Below, piece after piece: positions 25,332-33,335 of a stretch of 64,000 nucleotides of DNA. Within the stretch, counting starts at the first letter, position 1; every line of letters starts with the position of its first letter. Under the pieces are notes generated by a model. That model searched no databases and was not told the origin of the DNA. It saw only the letters and a list, made by a program, of their open reading frames with translations. The position numbers and the translations under genes are program-made. Source of the DNA: Bacteroidales bacterium (GTDB lineage Bacteria > Bacteroidota > Bacteroidia > Bacteroidales > UBA932); the NCBI GenBank assembly GCA_017619675.1, contig JAFZRX010000007.1, positions 123,382-187,381 on the forward strand, written 5' to 3'.

Positions 25332-27521
25332 CTATTTATACTGAAGTTTAAACACGTTTACTGAATATGGCTCTAGCGTATAGGTGAATTTCTTGCCGAA
25401 ACCTCCCTGCACGCTCTCCTGCGGAACAATGTTCCGGGGATTGTCAATGCTGTTTGTATCCTGACCGGAAGCGGACTTGATCACCGTCACCGCAGCCTTG
25501 GACATAACCTTTGAGACACCCTGTATGTCCGCCTGGAAAGGATATTCGTTACCGGATACGTTGATGACCTTGAGGTAGATGTAGTCCGCGTCCTTGGTCA
25601 CGCAATAGAATACATTCTCAAAATTTGTATCCGGATCTATGGGCGCATTGGCTATGGACGAAGCCGGGAGTTCCGTTCCAAGGTTGTTCGCGAACACTGA
25701 CTGCACATAGTAGGAAGGAGCCGCATAGGCCTCAACGGCATTGTAGCCCAGCAGGTTGTTATCCCACTGCATCTCGTTGACATTCACAAAGATAGGGGCA
25801 TAGCAGGTCATCCTGACAAGGTCAGCGTTGCGCTCGCATCCGGACAGGTACGCAGCATCGGAGAGGGCCGCCAGCCAGTTGGTGGTAGGCGCTCCCTCGC
25901 GGGTGGCGTACTCCCCTACGAACACCTTGGGGCTGTCGTGGCTAAAGTTCTCCGGGTCGTACCGGTGCGCCTCCGTGAGGGCGCCCTGTGAAATCCTGAT
26001 ATACTGGTGGATGTCGATCATATCCGGGGTCATGGTATCTATGTCACGGCTGGCCGCTATCAGCGTCAGTTCAGGATGAACCTTCTTTATGGCGTCGTAC
26101 ATCTGCTTGTAGCGGTCCGGATAGGTGTAGCCGCGCCTCTCCCAGAAATCCTCGTTGCCAAGTTCCACGTATTTGAGCTTGAAAGGCTCCACGCGGCCGT
26201 GGCGGGCGCGAAGCGCGCCCCACAGGGTCTCAGTGGATCCCGTCAGGTACTCAATCTCGTCCAGGGCTTCCTGTATGTAGGGCTCCAGCTTCTCCCCCGT
26301 GAAGGGGCTGCCGCTCTGGGTGTCCAGGTACATTCCGGAGAACACCACAAGGATGGGCTCCATCCCCAGGTCTTCGCACCAGTACATGAATTCAAGCAGG
26401 CCCATTCCGTCAGAGGAATGGTAGTTCCAGGGCGAAGAATGGGTGGGACGTATCTCCACGGGACCTATCATCTCCTTCCATTTGAAACGGGTTTCGGGGC
26501 CGCGGCCCTGCAGGTAGTTTCCGCCGGGGAAGCGGAGGAACTTGGGATGCATTGCGGCCATCAGTTCCATCAAGTCCTTTCGGTTGCCGTTGGGGCGGTC
26601 ATTATACGTGGGAGGGAAAAGTGACACGAAACTTATCCAGAACTTGCCGTTGGCGGTGGAGGTCAGGGTAAAACGGGTGTCGTCAGTGGCTGCGACATCG
26701 CCTGTGGTGAGGGTCAGTTCGTACTTTGCCCAGTCAGAGGTTATGGCCGGAACAGTGGCGCTGGCGTAGACGGTCTTGGCATCGTTGCTCTCTATGGCAA
26801 CGGTGACGGGACCGTTGAAGCCAGGGGCGGCCTTGGCGTAGAAGGAGGCCTTATAGGTGGTGTTGGGCCATACGGGGATGCCCCAGTAGCCTTCGTTGTA
26901 AATGCCTGCGCGGGAGCTGCCATCGGCATTGGAAATCTCAATGCGGGCGTTGTTCTTCACTATGGTGAAGGAAGACTGGTCTATGTTGTCGGCAGCGATA
27001 GTGACCTTGGCGGAGCCTTCCTGCACCGGGTTCCAGTAATAGAGGCCCTTGACATATCTGTCATTGGGGTTTGGTGGGACGACGGGGGGCGTCTGGGACG
27101 GGCGCTGGGCCTGGGCCTGCTGCGCCTGCGCCTGGGCCTGGGCCCGGCGCATCTCGCGCTGGCCCGGCAGCATGGGCAGCCCCTGCCGCCCCTGGGAATC
27201 TCCGTTCAGCATGGGGCGTCTGGGATGCTCGCCCGGCTGCGGCTGCATTGGCGCCTGCGGCACCGTCTCCCCCGGGCGGAGGTAGTAGATTTCCGGGGCG
27301 GCGAAGGCACGGTTGCGTATGAGTTCGGCGTATAGGCCTCCGTCATAGGAATAATTGATTTCCTCAGTCATGAGGCCGTACATCAGCGGGCTCACGTCGG
27401 ATGTGACCTGGTCCGCCCGCACCGTCACGGTGAGGGCGTCCTGGTCCCATTTGGCGGAACAGGCGCTGAACAGGACGACGGCAGCACACATTGCCGTCAT
27501 CATTGTAATCATTCTCTTCAT
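25332..27521 (-). CDS. GH51-type alpha-L-arabinofuranosidase lipoprotein
   Basis: 729 residues. Lipobox FSAC near residue 20. The catalytic barrel holds FPGGNYLQG, the acid/base Glu457 in ELGNEDF and the nucleophile Glu537 in VFVGEYATREG, the standard GH51 pair. A carbohydrate-binding-like beta domain (~residues 155-300) precedes the barrel and a beta-sandwich follows. Residues ~85-150 are a low-complexity Gln/Ala/Pro/Arg insertion not usual in the family. It releases L-arabinose side chains from arabinan, arabinoxylan or arabinogalactan. Promoter box at 27548-27555; the UpxY-like gene follows after 7 bp. Confidence 0.9.
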   Translation of the reverse strand: MKRMITMMTAMCAAVVLFSACSAKWDQDALTVTVRADQVTSDVSPLMYGLMTEEINYSYDGGLYAELIRNRAFAAPEIYYLRPGETVPQAPMQPQPGEHPRRPMLNGDSQGRQGLPMLPGQREMRRAQAQAQAQQAQAQRPSQTPPVVPPNPNDRYVKGLYYWNPVQEGSAKVTIAADNIDQSSFTIVKNNARIEISNADGSSRAGIYNEGYWGIPVWPNTTYKASFYAKAAPGFNGPVTVAIESNDAKTVYASATVPAITSDWAKYELTLTTGDVAATDDTRFTLTSTANGKFWISFVSLFPPTYNDRPNGNRKDLMELMAAMHPKFLRFPGGNYLQGRGPETRFKWKEMIGPVEIRPTHSSPWNYHSSDGMGLLEFMYWCEDLGMEPILVVFSGMYLDTQSGSPFTGEKLEPYIQEALDEIEYLTGSTETLWGALRARHGRVEPFKLKYVELGNEDFWERRGYTYPDRYKQMYDAIKKVHPELTLIAASRDIDTMTPDMIDIHQYIRISQGALTEAHRYDPENFSHDSPKVFVGEYATREGAPTTNWLAALSDAAYLSGCERNADLVRMTCYAPIFVNVNEMQWDNNLLGYNAVEAYAAPSYYVQSVFANNLGTELPASSIANAPIDPDTNFENVFYCVTKDADYIYLKVINVSGNEYPFQADIQGVSKVMSKAAVTVIKSASGQDTNSIDNPRNIVPQESVQGGFGKKFTYTLEPYSVNVFKLQYK

Positions 27522-27542
27522 AGGTAACTGGCTAAAGTGTCG

Positions 27543-28403
27543 TTACCCAAAGATAATGGTTTTATTCTTGAAAGTGAGGATTTTTCTTTCCAGATGCTTC
27601 TTTACCGCGCGGGAGAGCACAATCTTCTCCAGGTCCTTGCCCTTCAGGGCCAGGGACTCCGGAGTATCCTTGTGCGTGATGCGAACCACGTCCTGCTCTA
27701 TGATGGGGCCTGCGTCCAGTTCCGCCGTCACATAGTGGCTGGTTGCGCCTACAATCTTCACTCCCCTCTCGTATGCCTGGTGATACGGCTTGGCGCCCAC
27801 GAACGCCGGCAGGAAGGAATGGTGTATGTTGATGATATTATGCGGATACGCCGCGATGAACTTGTCGCCTATGATCTGCATGTAGCGCGCGAGAACTATG
27901 AAATCGACCTTCTCCTCCGCCATCAGCGCCATCTGCTCCTCCTCCACCTGGGCCTGGTTAGAATGGTCCGGGGCGATGCTCCACACATGGAAGGGAATCT
28001 TGAACTGCTCTGCCACGTAGCGAAGGTCCTCGTGATTGCTGACGATGCAGGGGATCTCCACCTCCATCTCTCCGGCTTCGTACCTCGCCAGGAGGTCATA
28101 GAGGCAATGGCTCATCTTGCTCACGAAGATGGCCATGCGCGGCTTGCGGTCGCTGAAATAAACATGATAGTCAATGCCGTAGCGCTTGCTGTACAGCGTA
28201 CCAAAGTACTCGCTAATCTTCTCGCGGGGGATCTGGAAACCGTCCAGTTCCCACTCCAGGCGCATGAAGAAATGCTTGTCAACATTGTCCGTATACTGGT
28301 CCAGATAGACAATGTTTCCGTTGTTGTCCGATATGAATTTGGTAATTTCCGTAATGATACCCTTCTTGTCAGGGCAATGTAGGAGGAGAATCGCTGTATT
28401 CAT
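27543..28403 (-). CDS. purU: Formyltetrahydrofolate deformylase
   Basis: 286 residues from ATG 28403; a GTG two codons earlier (28409) is less likely. N-terminal ACT domain (LLLHCPDKKGIITEITKFI) and C-terminal formyltransferase-fold hydrolase with FIVLARYMQI, IINIHHSFLPAFVGAKPYHQA and GATSHYVTAELDAGPIIEQD, which include the Asn-His-Asp active site. It turns 10-formyl-THF into formate and THF, balancing one-carbon units. Single gene with box TATCTTTG at 28430-28437. Confidence 0.95.
   Translation of the reverse strand: MNTAILLLHCPDKKGIITEITKFISDNNGNIVYLDQYTDNVDKHFFMRLEWELDGFQIPREKISEYFGTLYSKRYGIDYHVYFSDRKPRMAIFVSKMSHCLYDLLARYEAGEMEVEIPCIVSNHEDLRYVAEQFKIPFHVWSIAPDHSNQAQVEEEQMALMAEEKVDFIVLARYMQIIGDKFIAAYPHNIINIHHSFLPAFVGAKPYHQAYERGVKIVGATSHYVTAELDAGPIIEQDVVRITHKDTPESLALKGKDLEKIVLSRAVKKHLERKILTFKNKTIIFG
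27548..27555 (-). promoter_or_regulatory. Promoter -7 box of the GH51 gene
   Basis: TATCTTTG on the minus strand, inside the last codons of purU and 26 bp before the GH51 ATG (27521). It separates GH51/UpxY from purU. Confidence 0.45.
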
Positions 28404-28429
28404 TTTCACTACTAACTGTTAACCAGCCA

Positions 28430-28437
28430 CAAAGATA
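28430..28437 (-). promoter_or_regulatory. purU promoter -7 box
   Basis: TATCTTTG on the minus strand, 26 bp before ATG 28403; divergent to the box at 28459-28466. Confidence 0.5.
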
Positions 28438-28458
28438 GACATTTTCCGAAAATATTTT

Positions 28459-28466
28459 TATATTTG
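28459..28466 (+). promoter_or_regulatory. Promoter -7 box of gene 28489
   Basis: TATATTTG, 22 bp before ATG 28489; back to back with the purU promoter. Confidence 0.5.
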
Positions 28467-28488
28467 AAATTGGTAAACAAGGGCCTCA

Positions 28489-29148
28489 ATGAATTCAACC
28501 TTAAAAAGCTTCATACTGGATTCCCTGGCAATCATCCTGGGTATCTTCATAACGTTCGCTTTCCAGGAGTGGATTGACCGTGCCCATGACCGTAAGGAAG
28601 TCCGTTCCGCCCTGTGGCTGGTCCGTACGGAGATACTGACCAACCTGGAAGACGTAAACACTCTCAGGGATTATCTCAAGCAGGAACGCGCCTCGGCGCA
28701 ATACCTTATCAATCACAGGAATGACCTGGACTCCTGCCCTGTGGACTCCGTTCAGTACCACAGCGGAATGATCCTGGCGGAAGTCAACGCATCGGTCAGC
28801 AACGACGCCCTGGAGATGCTCAAATCCTCGTCCCTTTTCCAGAAACTTGGCAACAGCCTCCTGGCAATGAAGATCATCCGGGCATATGACAGCTGCAACC
28901 TGATAATGGAAATGGTTGACGACCATATCACGGCCCGCAACGCCAGGTTCGAGAATTCAATAAATGAGAACAACGTCAACAAGATTTCTACGGACGGAGG
29001 CATAGACATCCCTGAGTTCATCAGGACTGACTACGGCCTGTATTCCATGAAATGGCTGGCAAACCAGATAATCATTGAACAGACTTCAGACATATCTGAC
29101 GTCGATGAAGCCCTCAAGTCAATAGACGACTATATACGCAGACACTAA
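28489..29148 (+). CDS. Membrane-anchored protein of unknown function
   Basis: 219 residues. One N-terminal membrane helix (residues ~8-25, ILDSLAIILGIFITFAF) followed by FQEWIDRAHDRKEVRSAL, then a helical, probably periplasmic or cytoplasmic domain. The N-terminal arrangement resembles Bacteroidota DUF6090-like proteins (a short anchor, then a helical body), but the name is tentative. The body has LDSCPVDSVQYHSG and SSLFQKLGNSLLAMKIIRAYD with no catalytic motif recognised. It is followed by a small Lys/Pro-rich protein after 23 bp. Confidence 0.65.
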   Translation: MNSTLKSFILDSLAIILGIFITFAFQEWIDRAHDRKEVRSALWLVRTEILTNLEDVNTLRDYLKQERASAQYLINHRNDLDSCPVDSVQYHSGMILAEVNASVSNDALEMLKSSSLFQKLGNSLLAMKIIRAYDSCNLIMEMVDDHITARNARFENSINENNVNKISTDGGIDIPEFIRTDYGLYSMKWLANQIIIEQTSDISDVDEALKSIDDYIRRH

Positions 29149-29171
29149 GTTTCATCTAAATATTCCAGACT

Positions 29172-29411
29172 ATGCAGAAAGAAGCACCAGGAAAGGTTAT
29201 CATCACCCCGCGTCCCCCGGCAGGCAGCCAGGATGACGGAGAAGGAATGGTTCTTAAAAGCGCCATGCCCCCTCTGAAGGAAATTGAGCGTCCTGCACCT
29301 GCAGATGTAAAGGCACAGGCTCCGGTCAAAGACGAAAAGAAACTTCCTAAGGTAAAAGCCCCTGACCTGAAAGACAAAGCCAAGGTCTGCGGCCCAAAAT
29401 TGGGAAAATAA
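29172..29411 (+). CDS. Small Lys/Pro/Ala-rich protein, unknown
   Basis: 79 residues with no predicted fold: Pro, Lys and Ala make up about half (for example PAPADVKAQAPVKDEKK). Intrinsically disordered and basic, without signal peptide. It is placed between the anchored protein (28489) and the glycosylase-like gene (29416), 4 bp before the TTG start of the latter. Reality of the gene is supported only by spacing and direction. Confidence 0.5.
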   Translation: MQKEAPGKVIITPRPPAGSQDDGEGMVLKSAMPPLKEIERPAPADVKAQAPVKDEKKLPKVKAPDLKDKAKVCGPKLGK

Positions 29412-29415
29412 CCAA

Positions 29416-30000
29416 TTGAGCAGCGAAGAGAGTCATCCGCTGGAACCATTTCTGCCACCGGGCGCAAGGATTCTGTTTCTAGGCAGTTTCCCTCCTCCGC
29501 GCGCCCGGTGGTCGATGGATTTCTTTTACCCTAATTTCAACAACGATTTCTGGCGCATAATGGGCCTGGTGCACTTTGGTGATGCCGGCCGCTTTGTTGC
29601 GCCGGGCGGCAGGCGCTTCAACTGCGAGGCCGTAGTTGAATTCTGCCGCGGCGCCGGCCTCGCTTTCTACGACACTGCCTCAAGGGTCAACCGCCTCAAG
29701 GACAACGCCAGCGACGCTTTCCTGCAAATTCTTGAACCCACAGACGTAGGTGCCCTCCTCTCCCAAATACCTGAATGCCACACCGTGGTCACCACCGGCG
29801 GCAAGGCCTCCGAGCAATTCTTCGAACTGCTCGGAGCGGACAGCCCCGCCGCGGTTCCGGCTCCCGGCACATACGCGGACGTGGTCGCGTTCGGGCGCGC
29901 GGTCCGGTGGTGGCGTATGCCATCCACCTCCCGCGCCTACCCGCTCCCCCTCCCCGCAAAAGCCGCCGCCTACGCCCAGCTCTGGCCCAAGACCCAATGA
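29416..30000 (+). CDS. Uracil-DNA glycosylase-like protein (mismatch-specific type)
   Basis: 194 residues. Starts with TTG at 29416, as no ATG lies before the conserved block ILFLGSFPPPRARWSMDFFYPNFNNDFWRIMG (key residues GSFPP and NNDFWR, ~17-46). This is the active-site pattern of a uracil-DNA-glycosylase superfamily branch, with VVTTGGKAS and a final RWWRMPSTSRAYPL as the DNA-contact loop. It should remove uracil or mismatched bases. The end overlaps the next small gene by 4 bp (ATGA). Confidence 0.78.
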   Translation: MSSEESHPLEPFLPPGARILFLGSFPPPRARWSMDFFYPNFNNDFWRIMGLVHFGDAGRFVAPGGRRFNCEAVVEFCRGAGLAFYDTASRVNRLKDNASDAFLQILEPTDVGALLSQIPECHTVVTTGGKASEQFFELLGADSPAAVPAPGTYADVVAFGRAVRWWRMPSTSRAYPLPLPAKAAAYAQLWPKTQ

Positions 30001-30188
30001 AAAAGATCCAGTATACCGGCACCAACTACCAGGAAGTCAAAGACTTCTGCGGCGACAAAATCCTTGCCCCCTACTTCTGCATGGGCTTCTCAATGCTTTC
30101 CTTGATGACTGACGATGGCTTTGTCTCCGTCCAGGAAGGAGACACAATAATCCAGACTTCAGACGGCCATTTCTCCCTTGAACCCTAG
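29997..30188 (+). CDS. Small protein, phage-type unknown family
   Basis: 63 residues from the ATG overlapping the glycosylase stop (ATGA, 29997-30000); a longer in-frame extension to 29775 lies inside the glycosylase and is rejected. The C-terminal VQEGDTIIQTSDGHFSLEP resembles the ending of small phage-related proteins that read like V..GDwIi...G.f.p. It is probably cotranslated with the glycosylase. Its stop overlaps the convergent acyltransferase stop by 3-4 bp. Confidence 0.6.
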   Translation: MKKIQYTGTNYQEVKDFCGDKILAPYFCMGFSMLSLMTDDGFVSVQEGDTIIQTSDGHFSLEP

Positions 30189-31297
30189 CAGCCCACGATG
30201 TATTTGCTGCCGGGAAGGAGGGATATCAACTTGGTACAGATAGCCGAGCACACAAAGGTGCAGACGGCCATGAACGGGATGGACGCTACGGTTGGCAACT
30301 GGAGAATCTGCATTGACACCACAGCCCACATGTGCAGCCAGAAGATGTGCATCAGGAACATTCCGTAACTCATTCGGGACAGGGATTCCAGCCACTTGGG
30401 GGCCTTGAACTCACTGCCGGCATTCCGCCCTATGCAGGAGAACATCAGGAACGCTCCGGTAGTGGCGCAGACAACGTTCAGCGTACAGAACCGCCAGCCA
30501 ACCTCCAGGACGGGCGTATCCAGAATAACTCCCGGCACGGCCTGCACGTAATATGACCATATTGTGACGGCGGATCCCACAGCCAGGAGCGCTCCTCCCA
30601 CCAGCAGTCTCTTCCGGACGCTCCAATCTATATGCACACGGATATAATGCGCCAGAACCAGATACCCAAGGTATCCTGAGAAATACCACAGCAGATGGAA
30701 CTCATTCCAGAAGCACTCCCCCCACAATTCTCCAAACCACCTGCGAAGGAAAGGCATGCAGCTGGAGATTAGGAAAAGAAGTATGAAGAACCTCTCTTCC
30801 CTGGCCGATGCCTGCTCCAGCCATGGAGAAATTACGGGAATGAAAAGATACAGGCTGAAGAGCGGGAACATGAACCAGAAATGGCCCGCAAGCGTAGGGA
30901 AATTCAAAGGAATATGCGCCAGGTCCCTCAAAGAGGTTGCCGTATCTATCTGCCCCCAAAGCAGCGGCAACGTGCAATACAGCACCGTAAAGATCAGGAA
31001 AGGCGGAAGGATTTTCCCGAAGCGGTGACGATAGAACTCCCGCGCGCTTTGCTCCTTCTTCTTTGGAGCCAGCAGATATGCCGACACTATTATGAACAGC
31101 GGCACTGAAATCCTTGAGAAACCGTCATATAAGGATACCCACAGCCTGTCCGTCTGATTTGCCAGTATGGCCTGCGGCCCGGCCATGTCAGTGGCCCCGG
31201 GGCCCGGATAATAATTCTCCGCCGCATGGACCAGCATCACCAGAAAACAGGCGAACACACGGACGTAATCCAAAAACGCTATCCTTTCCTTTTCCAT
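30185..31297 (-). CDS. Acyltransferase 3 family membrane protein (WecH-like)
   Basis: 370 residues, about ten helices. RIAFLDYVRVFACFLVMLVHAAENYY holds the conserved His (~residue 22), and SRISVPLFIIVSAYLL follows. It modifies a surface sugar by O-acylation. It stands alone between the GlsB terminator (31307-31336) and the convergent small gene at 29997. No promoter box was identified with confidence in the 57 bp upstream, so start of its transcript is unclear. Confidence 0.86.
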   Translation of the reverse strand: MEKERIAFLDYVRVFACFLVMLVHAAENYYPGPGATDMAGPQAILANQTDRLWVSLYDGFSRISVPLFIIVSAYLLAPKKKEQSAREFYRHRFGKILPPFLIFTVLYCTLPLLWGQIDTATSLRDLAHIPLNFPTLAGHFWFMFPLFSLYLFIPVISPWLEQASAREERFFILLFLISSCMPFLRRWFGELWGECFWNEFHLLWYFSGYLGYLVLAHYIRVHIDWSVRKRLLVGGALLAVGSAVTIWSYYVQAVPGVILDTPVLEVGWRFCTLNVVCATTGAFLMFSCIGRNAGSEFKAPKWLESLSRMSYGMFLMHIFWLHMWAVVSMQILQLPTVASIPFMAVCTFVCSAICTKLISLLPGSKYIVGC

Positions 31298-31306
31298 TTC
31301 AGATAC

Positions 31307-31336
31307 AAAAAAACAGCCCCCCGCAAGGAGGGGCTG
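31307..31336 (-). terminator. Intrinsic terminator of the glsB-like gene
   Basis: On the minus strand a CAGCCCC/GGGGCTG stem with inner CC/GG pair and a 4-nt loop is followed by seven T. It lies 18 bp after the stop of 31355 and ends that transcript before the acyltransferase gene. Confidence 0.85.
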
Positions 31337-31354
31337 ATCTAAAATATGGTCTGA

Positions 31355-31600
31355 CTATTTCTTCTTGAATAATGAAACCACCCAGAGCAGTACAACTGCT
31401 CCAACTACAGCGGTGAGGATCTGGCCAATGATAGTGCCGCCAAATGACACGCCAAGCCAGTTCAGAAGGTTTCCTCCGATGAATCCTCCGAGGATACCTA
31501 CCAGCAGATTAACAAGGAAGCCGAAGCCGAATCCCTTTACGAGCCTTCCTGCAAGGAATCCTGCAAGCGCTCCAATGAGTATTGTTATTAAAATTCCCAT
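31355..31600 (-). CDS. GlsB/YeaQ/YmgE-family stress-response membrane protein
   Basis: 81 residues, three short helices with many Gly residues (LIGALAGFLAGRLVKGFGFG, LVGILGGFIGG, TAVVGAVVLLWVV) and a Lys-rich tail, the standard transglycosylase-associated (PF04226-like) protein. Small inner-membrane protein of unknown activity, linked with envelope and bile stress in other bacteria. Single gene with a TATATTTG box 24 bp upstream and its own terminator. Confidence 0.93.
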   Translation of the reverse strand: MGILITILIGALAGFLAGRLVKGFGFGFLVNLLVGILGGFIGGNLLNWLGVSFGGTIIGQILTAVVGAVVLLWVVSLFKKK

Positions 31601-31624
31601 GATGAATAGATTTTAGTTACACTT

Positions 31625-31632
31625 CAAATATA
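31625..31632 (-). promoter_or_regulatory. Promoter -7 box of the glsB-like gene
   Basis: TATATTTG on the minus strand, 24 bp before ATG 31600. Confidence 0.55.
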
Positions 31633-31660
31633 GTAAAAAAACAATACTCCGACAAGGCTT

Positions 31661-33238
31661 CTACTCTTCTGTCAAAGAAGTTGATGCAGGTACCGTAACG
31701 GTATTCTCGTAGCAGTCGAACATCTTGTCCACTTCCTCCTTCGCCTTGACAGGGGTCAGAAGGCTGACTACCGGAACGATAACCAGTCCCAGAACCATTG
31801 CCAGAACACCTGCGTTGATAGGAGATGAGAAGTAAGGGCTGATGAAAGTCTTTCCCGTGAACGTGCCGTACATACAGCCGCACATTACCAGGACGCCCGC
31901 TATGAACGAAGCCCATACGGAAGCGGTTGTGGTGCGCTTCCAGTAAAGGCCGTACAGGAACGGGGCCAGGAAGGCTCCGGCAAGGGCTCCCCAGGAAATA
32001 CCCATCAGTTGCGCGATGAACGTTACTGAACTCTTGGCCTGGACTATTGCGATTACAGAAGAAACTACGATGAAGAATACCACCAGCAGGCGGATGCTGA
32101 GGAGCTTGTTGCGCTCTCCCAGATGCTCGCCCTTGCGCGCCTTTGCCACCGCCGGATCAATGATATCCAGCGTAAGGGTGGAACCCGATGTGAGCACCAG
32201 CGAAGACAGCGTTGACATTGATGCGGAAAGCACCAGGATGATTACAACGCCGATCATCAGGTCCGGAAGAGACGCCAGCATTGAAGGAACGATGCTGTCG
32301 TAAACCGGAGTCCCTGCCGCGGTGTACTCTATGCTGGAGCCGTACAGACGGCCGAAACCTCCAAGGAAGTAGCATCCTCCAGCCACTATGATGGCGAAGA
32401 ATGTGGAGATGAACGTTCCCTTGCGGATGGCGGCCTCGTTGCGGATGGCGTAGAACTTACCCACCATCTGCGGGAGACCCCAGGTACCAAGCGAAGTCAG
32501 CAGCACCACTCCCAGCAGATAGATTGGCTGGGGGCCAAGGAACGATACGAAGGCGCCGCTGAGGCCGGGAGCGCTTTCCGCAGGAATGTGCGACAGGCTC
32601 TCCACGGCGGCGCTGAATCCTCCGTTTCCGCTGAGGACAGATGCAATGACGGCGATGATACCCACCAGCATGATCATTCCCTGGATGAAGTCATTGACCG
32701 CCGTAGCCATATAACCGCCTACCCACACATAGATGCCCGTGAGCACCGCCATTCCCAGCACGCACCATACATAATCTATATTGAACGCCATGCTGAAAAG
32801 ACGTGAGAGGCCGTTATACAACGATGCTGTATAAGGGATGAGGAAAATGAAAACGATTACGGACGCGGCCACCTTGAGGGCGTTGCTCAGGAAGCGCTTG
32901 CCAAAGAAATCAGGCATTGTGGCGCTCTGCAGATACTGGGTCATAAGGCGCGTGCGGCGGCCCAGGATCCTCCATGCGAGCAATGAACCGATAAGGGCGT
33001 TTCCAATACCGATCCAGGTAGCGGCCAGACCATACTTCCAGCCGAACTGTCCGGCATAGCCCACAAAGATTACTGCGGAAAAATAAGATGTACCGAATGC
33101 GAATGCGGTAAGCCAGGAGCCAACGTTACGGCCTCCAAGCACAAAGCCCTGCACGTCAGAGGCGGTACGGCGGCAATAAATGCCAACGCCTACCATAACT
33201 GCGAAGAACAGGACCAGGAGAATAATTTTCAGAAACAT
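31661..33238 (-). CDS. Sodium/solute symporter (SSS family)
   Basis: 525 residues from ATG 33238; an in-frame extension to 33364 is rejected because it reads into the divergent promoter region. Thirteen or so membrane helices, with WLTAFAFGTSYFSAVIFVGYAGQFGWKYG (~residues 37-65) and ATMPDFFGKRF typical of SSS transporters. Na+-coupled uptake of a sugar, amino acid or organic acid. No neighbour points to the solute; the region contains several glycan hydrolases, so a sugar is plausible. The C-terminus is soluble and acidic. Confidence 0.9.
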   Translation of the reverse strand: MFLKIILLVLFFAVMVGVGIYCRRTASDVQGFVLGGRNVGSWLTAFAFGTSYFSAVIFVGYAGQFGWKYGLAATWIGIGNALIGSLLAWRILGRRTRLMTQYLQSATMPDFFGKRFLSNALKVAASVIVFIFLIPYTASLYNGLSRLFSMAFNIDYVWCVLGMAVLTGIYVWVGGYMATAVNDFIQGMIMLVGIIAVIASVLSGNGGFSAAVESLSHIPAESAPGLSGAFVSFLGPQPIYLLGVVLLTSLGTWGLPQMVGKFYAIRNEAAIRKGTFISTFFAIIVAGGCYFLGGFGRLYGSSIEYTAAGTPVYDSIVPSMLASLPDLMIGVVIILVLSASMSTLSSLVLTSGSTLTLDIIDPAVAKARKGEHLGERNKLLSIRLLVVFFIVVSSVIAIVQAKSSVTFIAQLMGISWGALAGAFLAPFLYGLYWKRTTTASVWASFIAGVLVMCGCMYGTFTGKTFISPYFSSPINAGVLAMVLGLVIVPVVSLLTPVKAKEEVDKMFDCYENTVTVPASTSLTEE

Positions 33239-33320
33239 AATAGTAAGGTAATACAGTCTGTAAAGGTAATACAAATAACTTTTTTTTGAAAAAGAAATGA
33301 CAATATTCAAAAAAAGACCA

Positions 33321-33328
33321 TAACTTTG
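33321..33328 (+). promoter_or_regulatory. Promoter -7 box of the TPR/HTH regulator
   Basis: TAACTTTG only 7 bp before ATG 33336, so the transcript would be almost leaderless. Confidence 0.5.
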
Positions 33329-33335
33329 AATGAAT

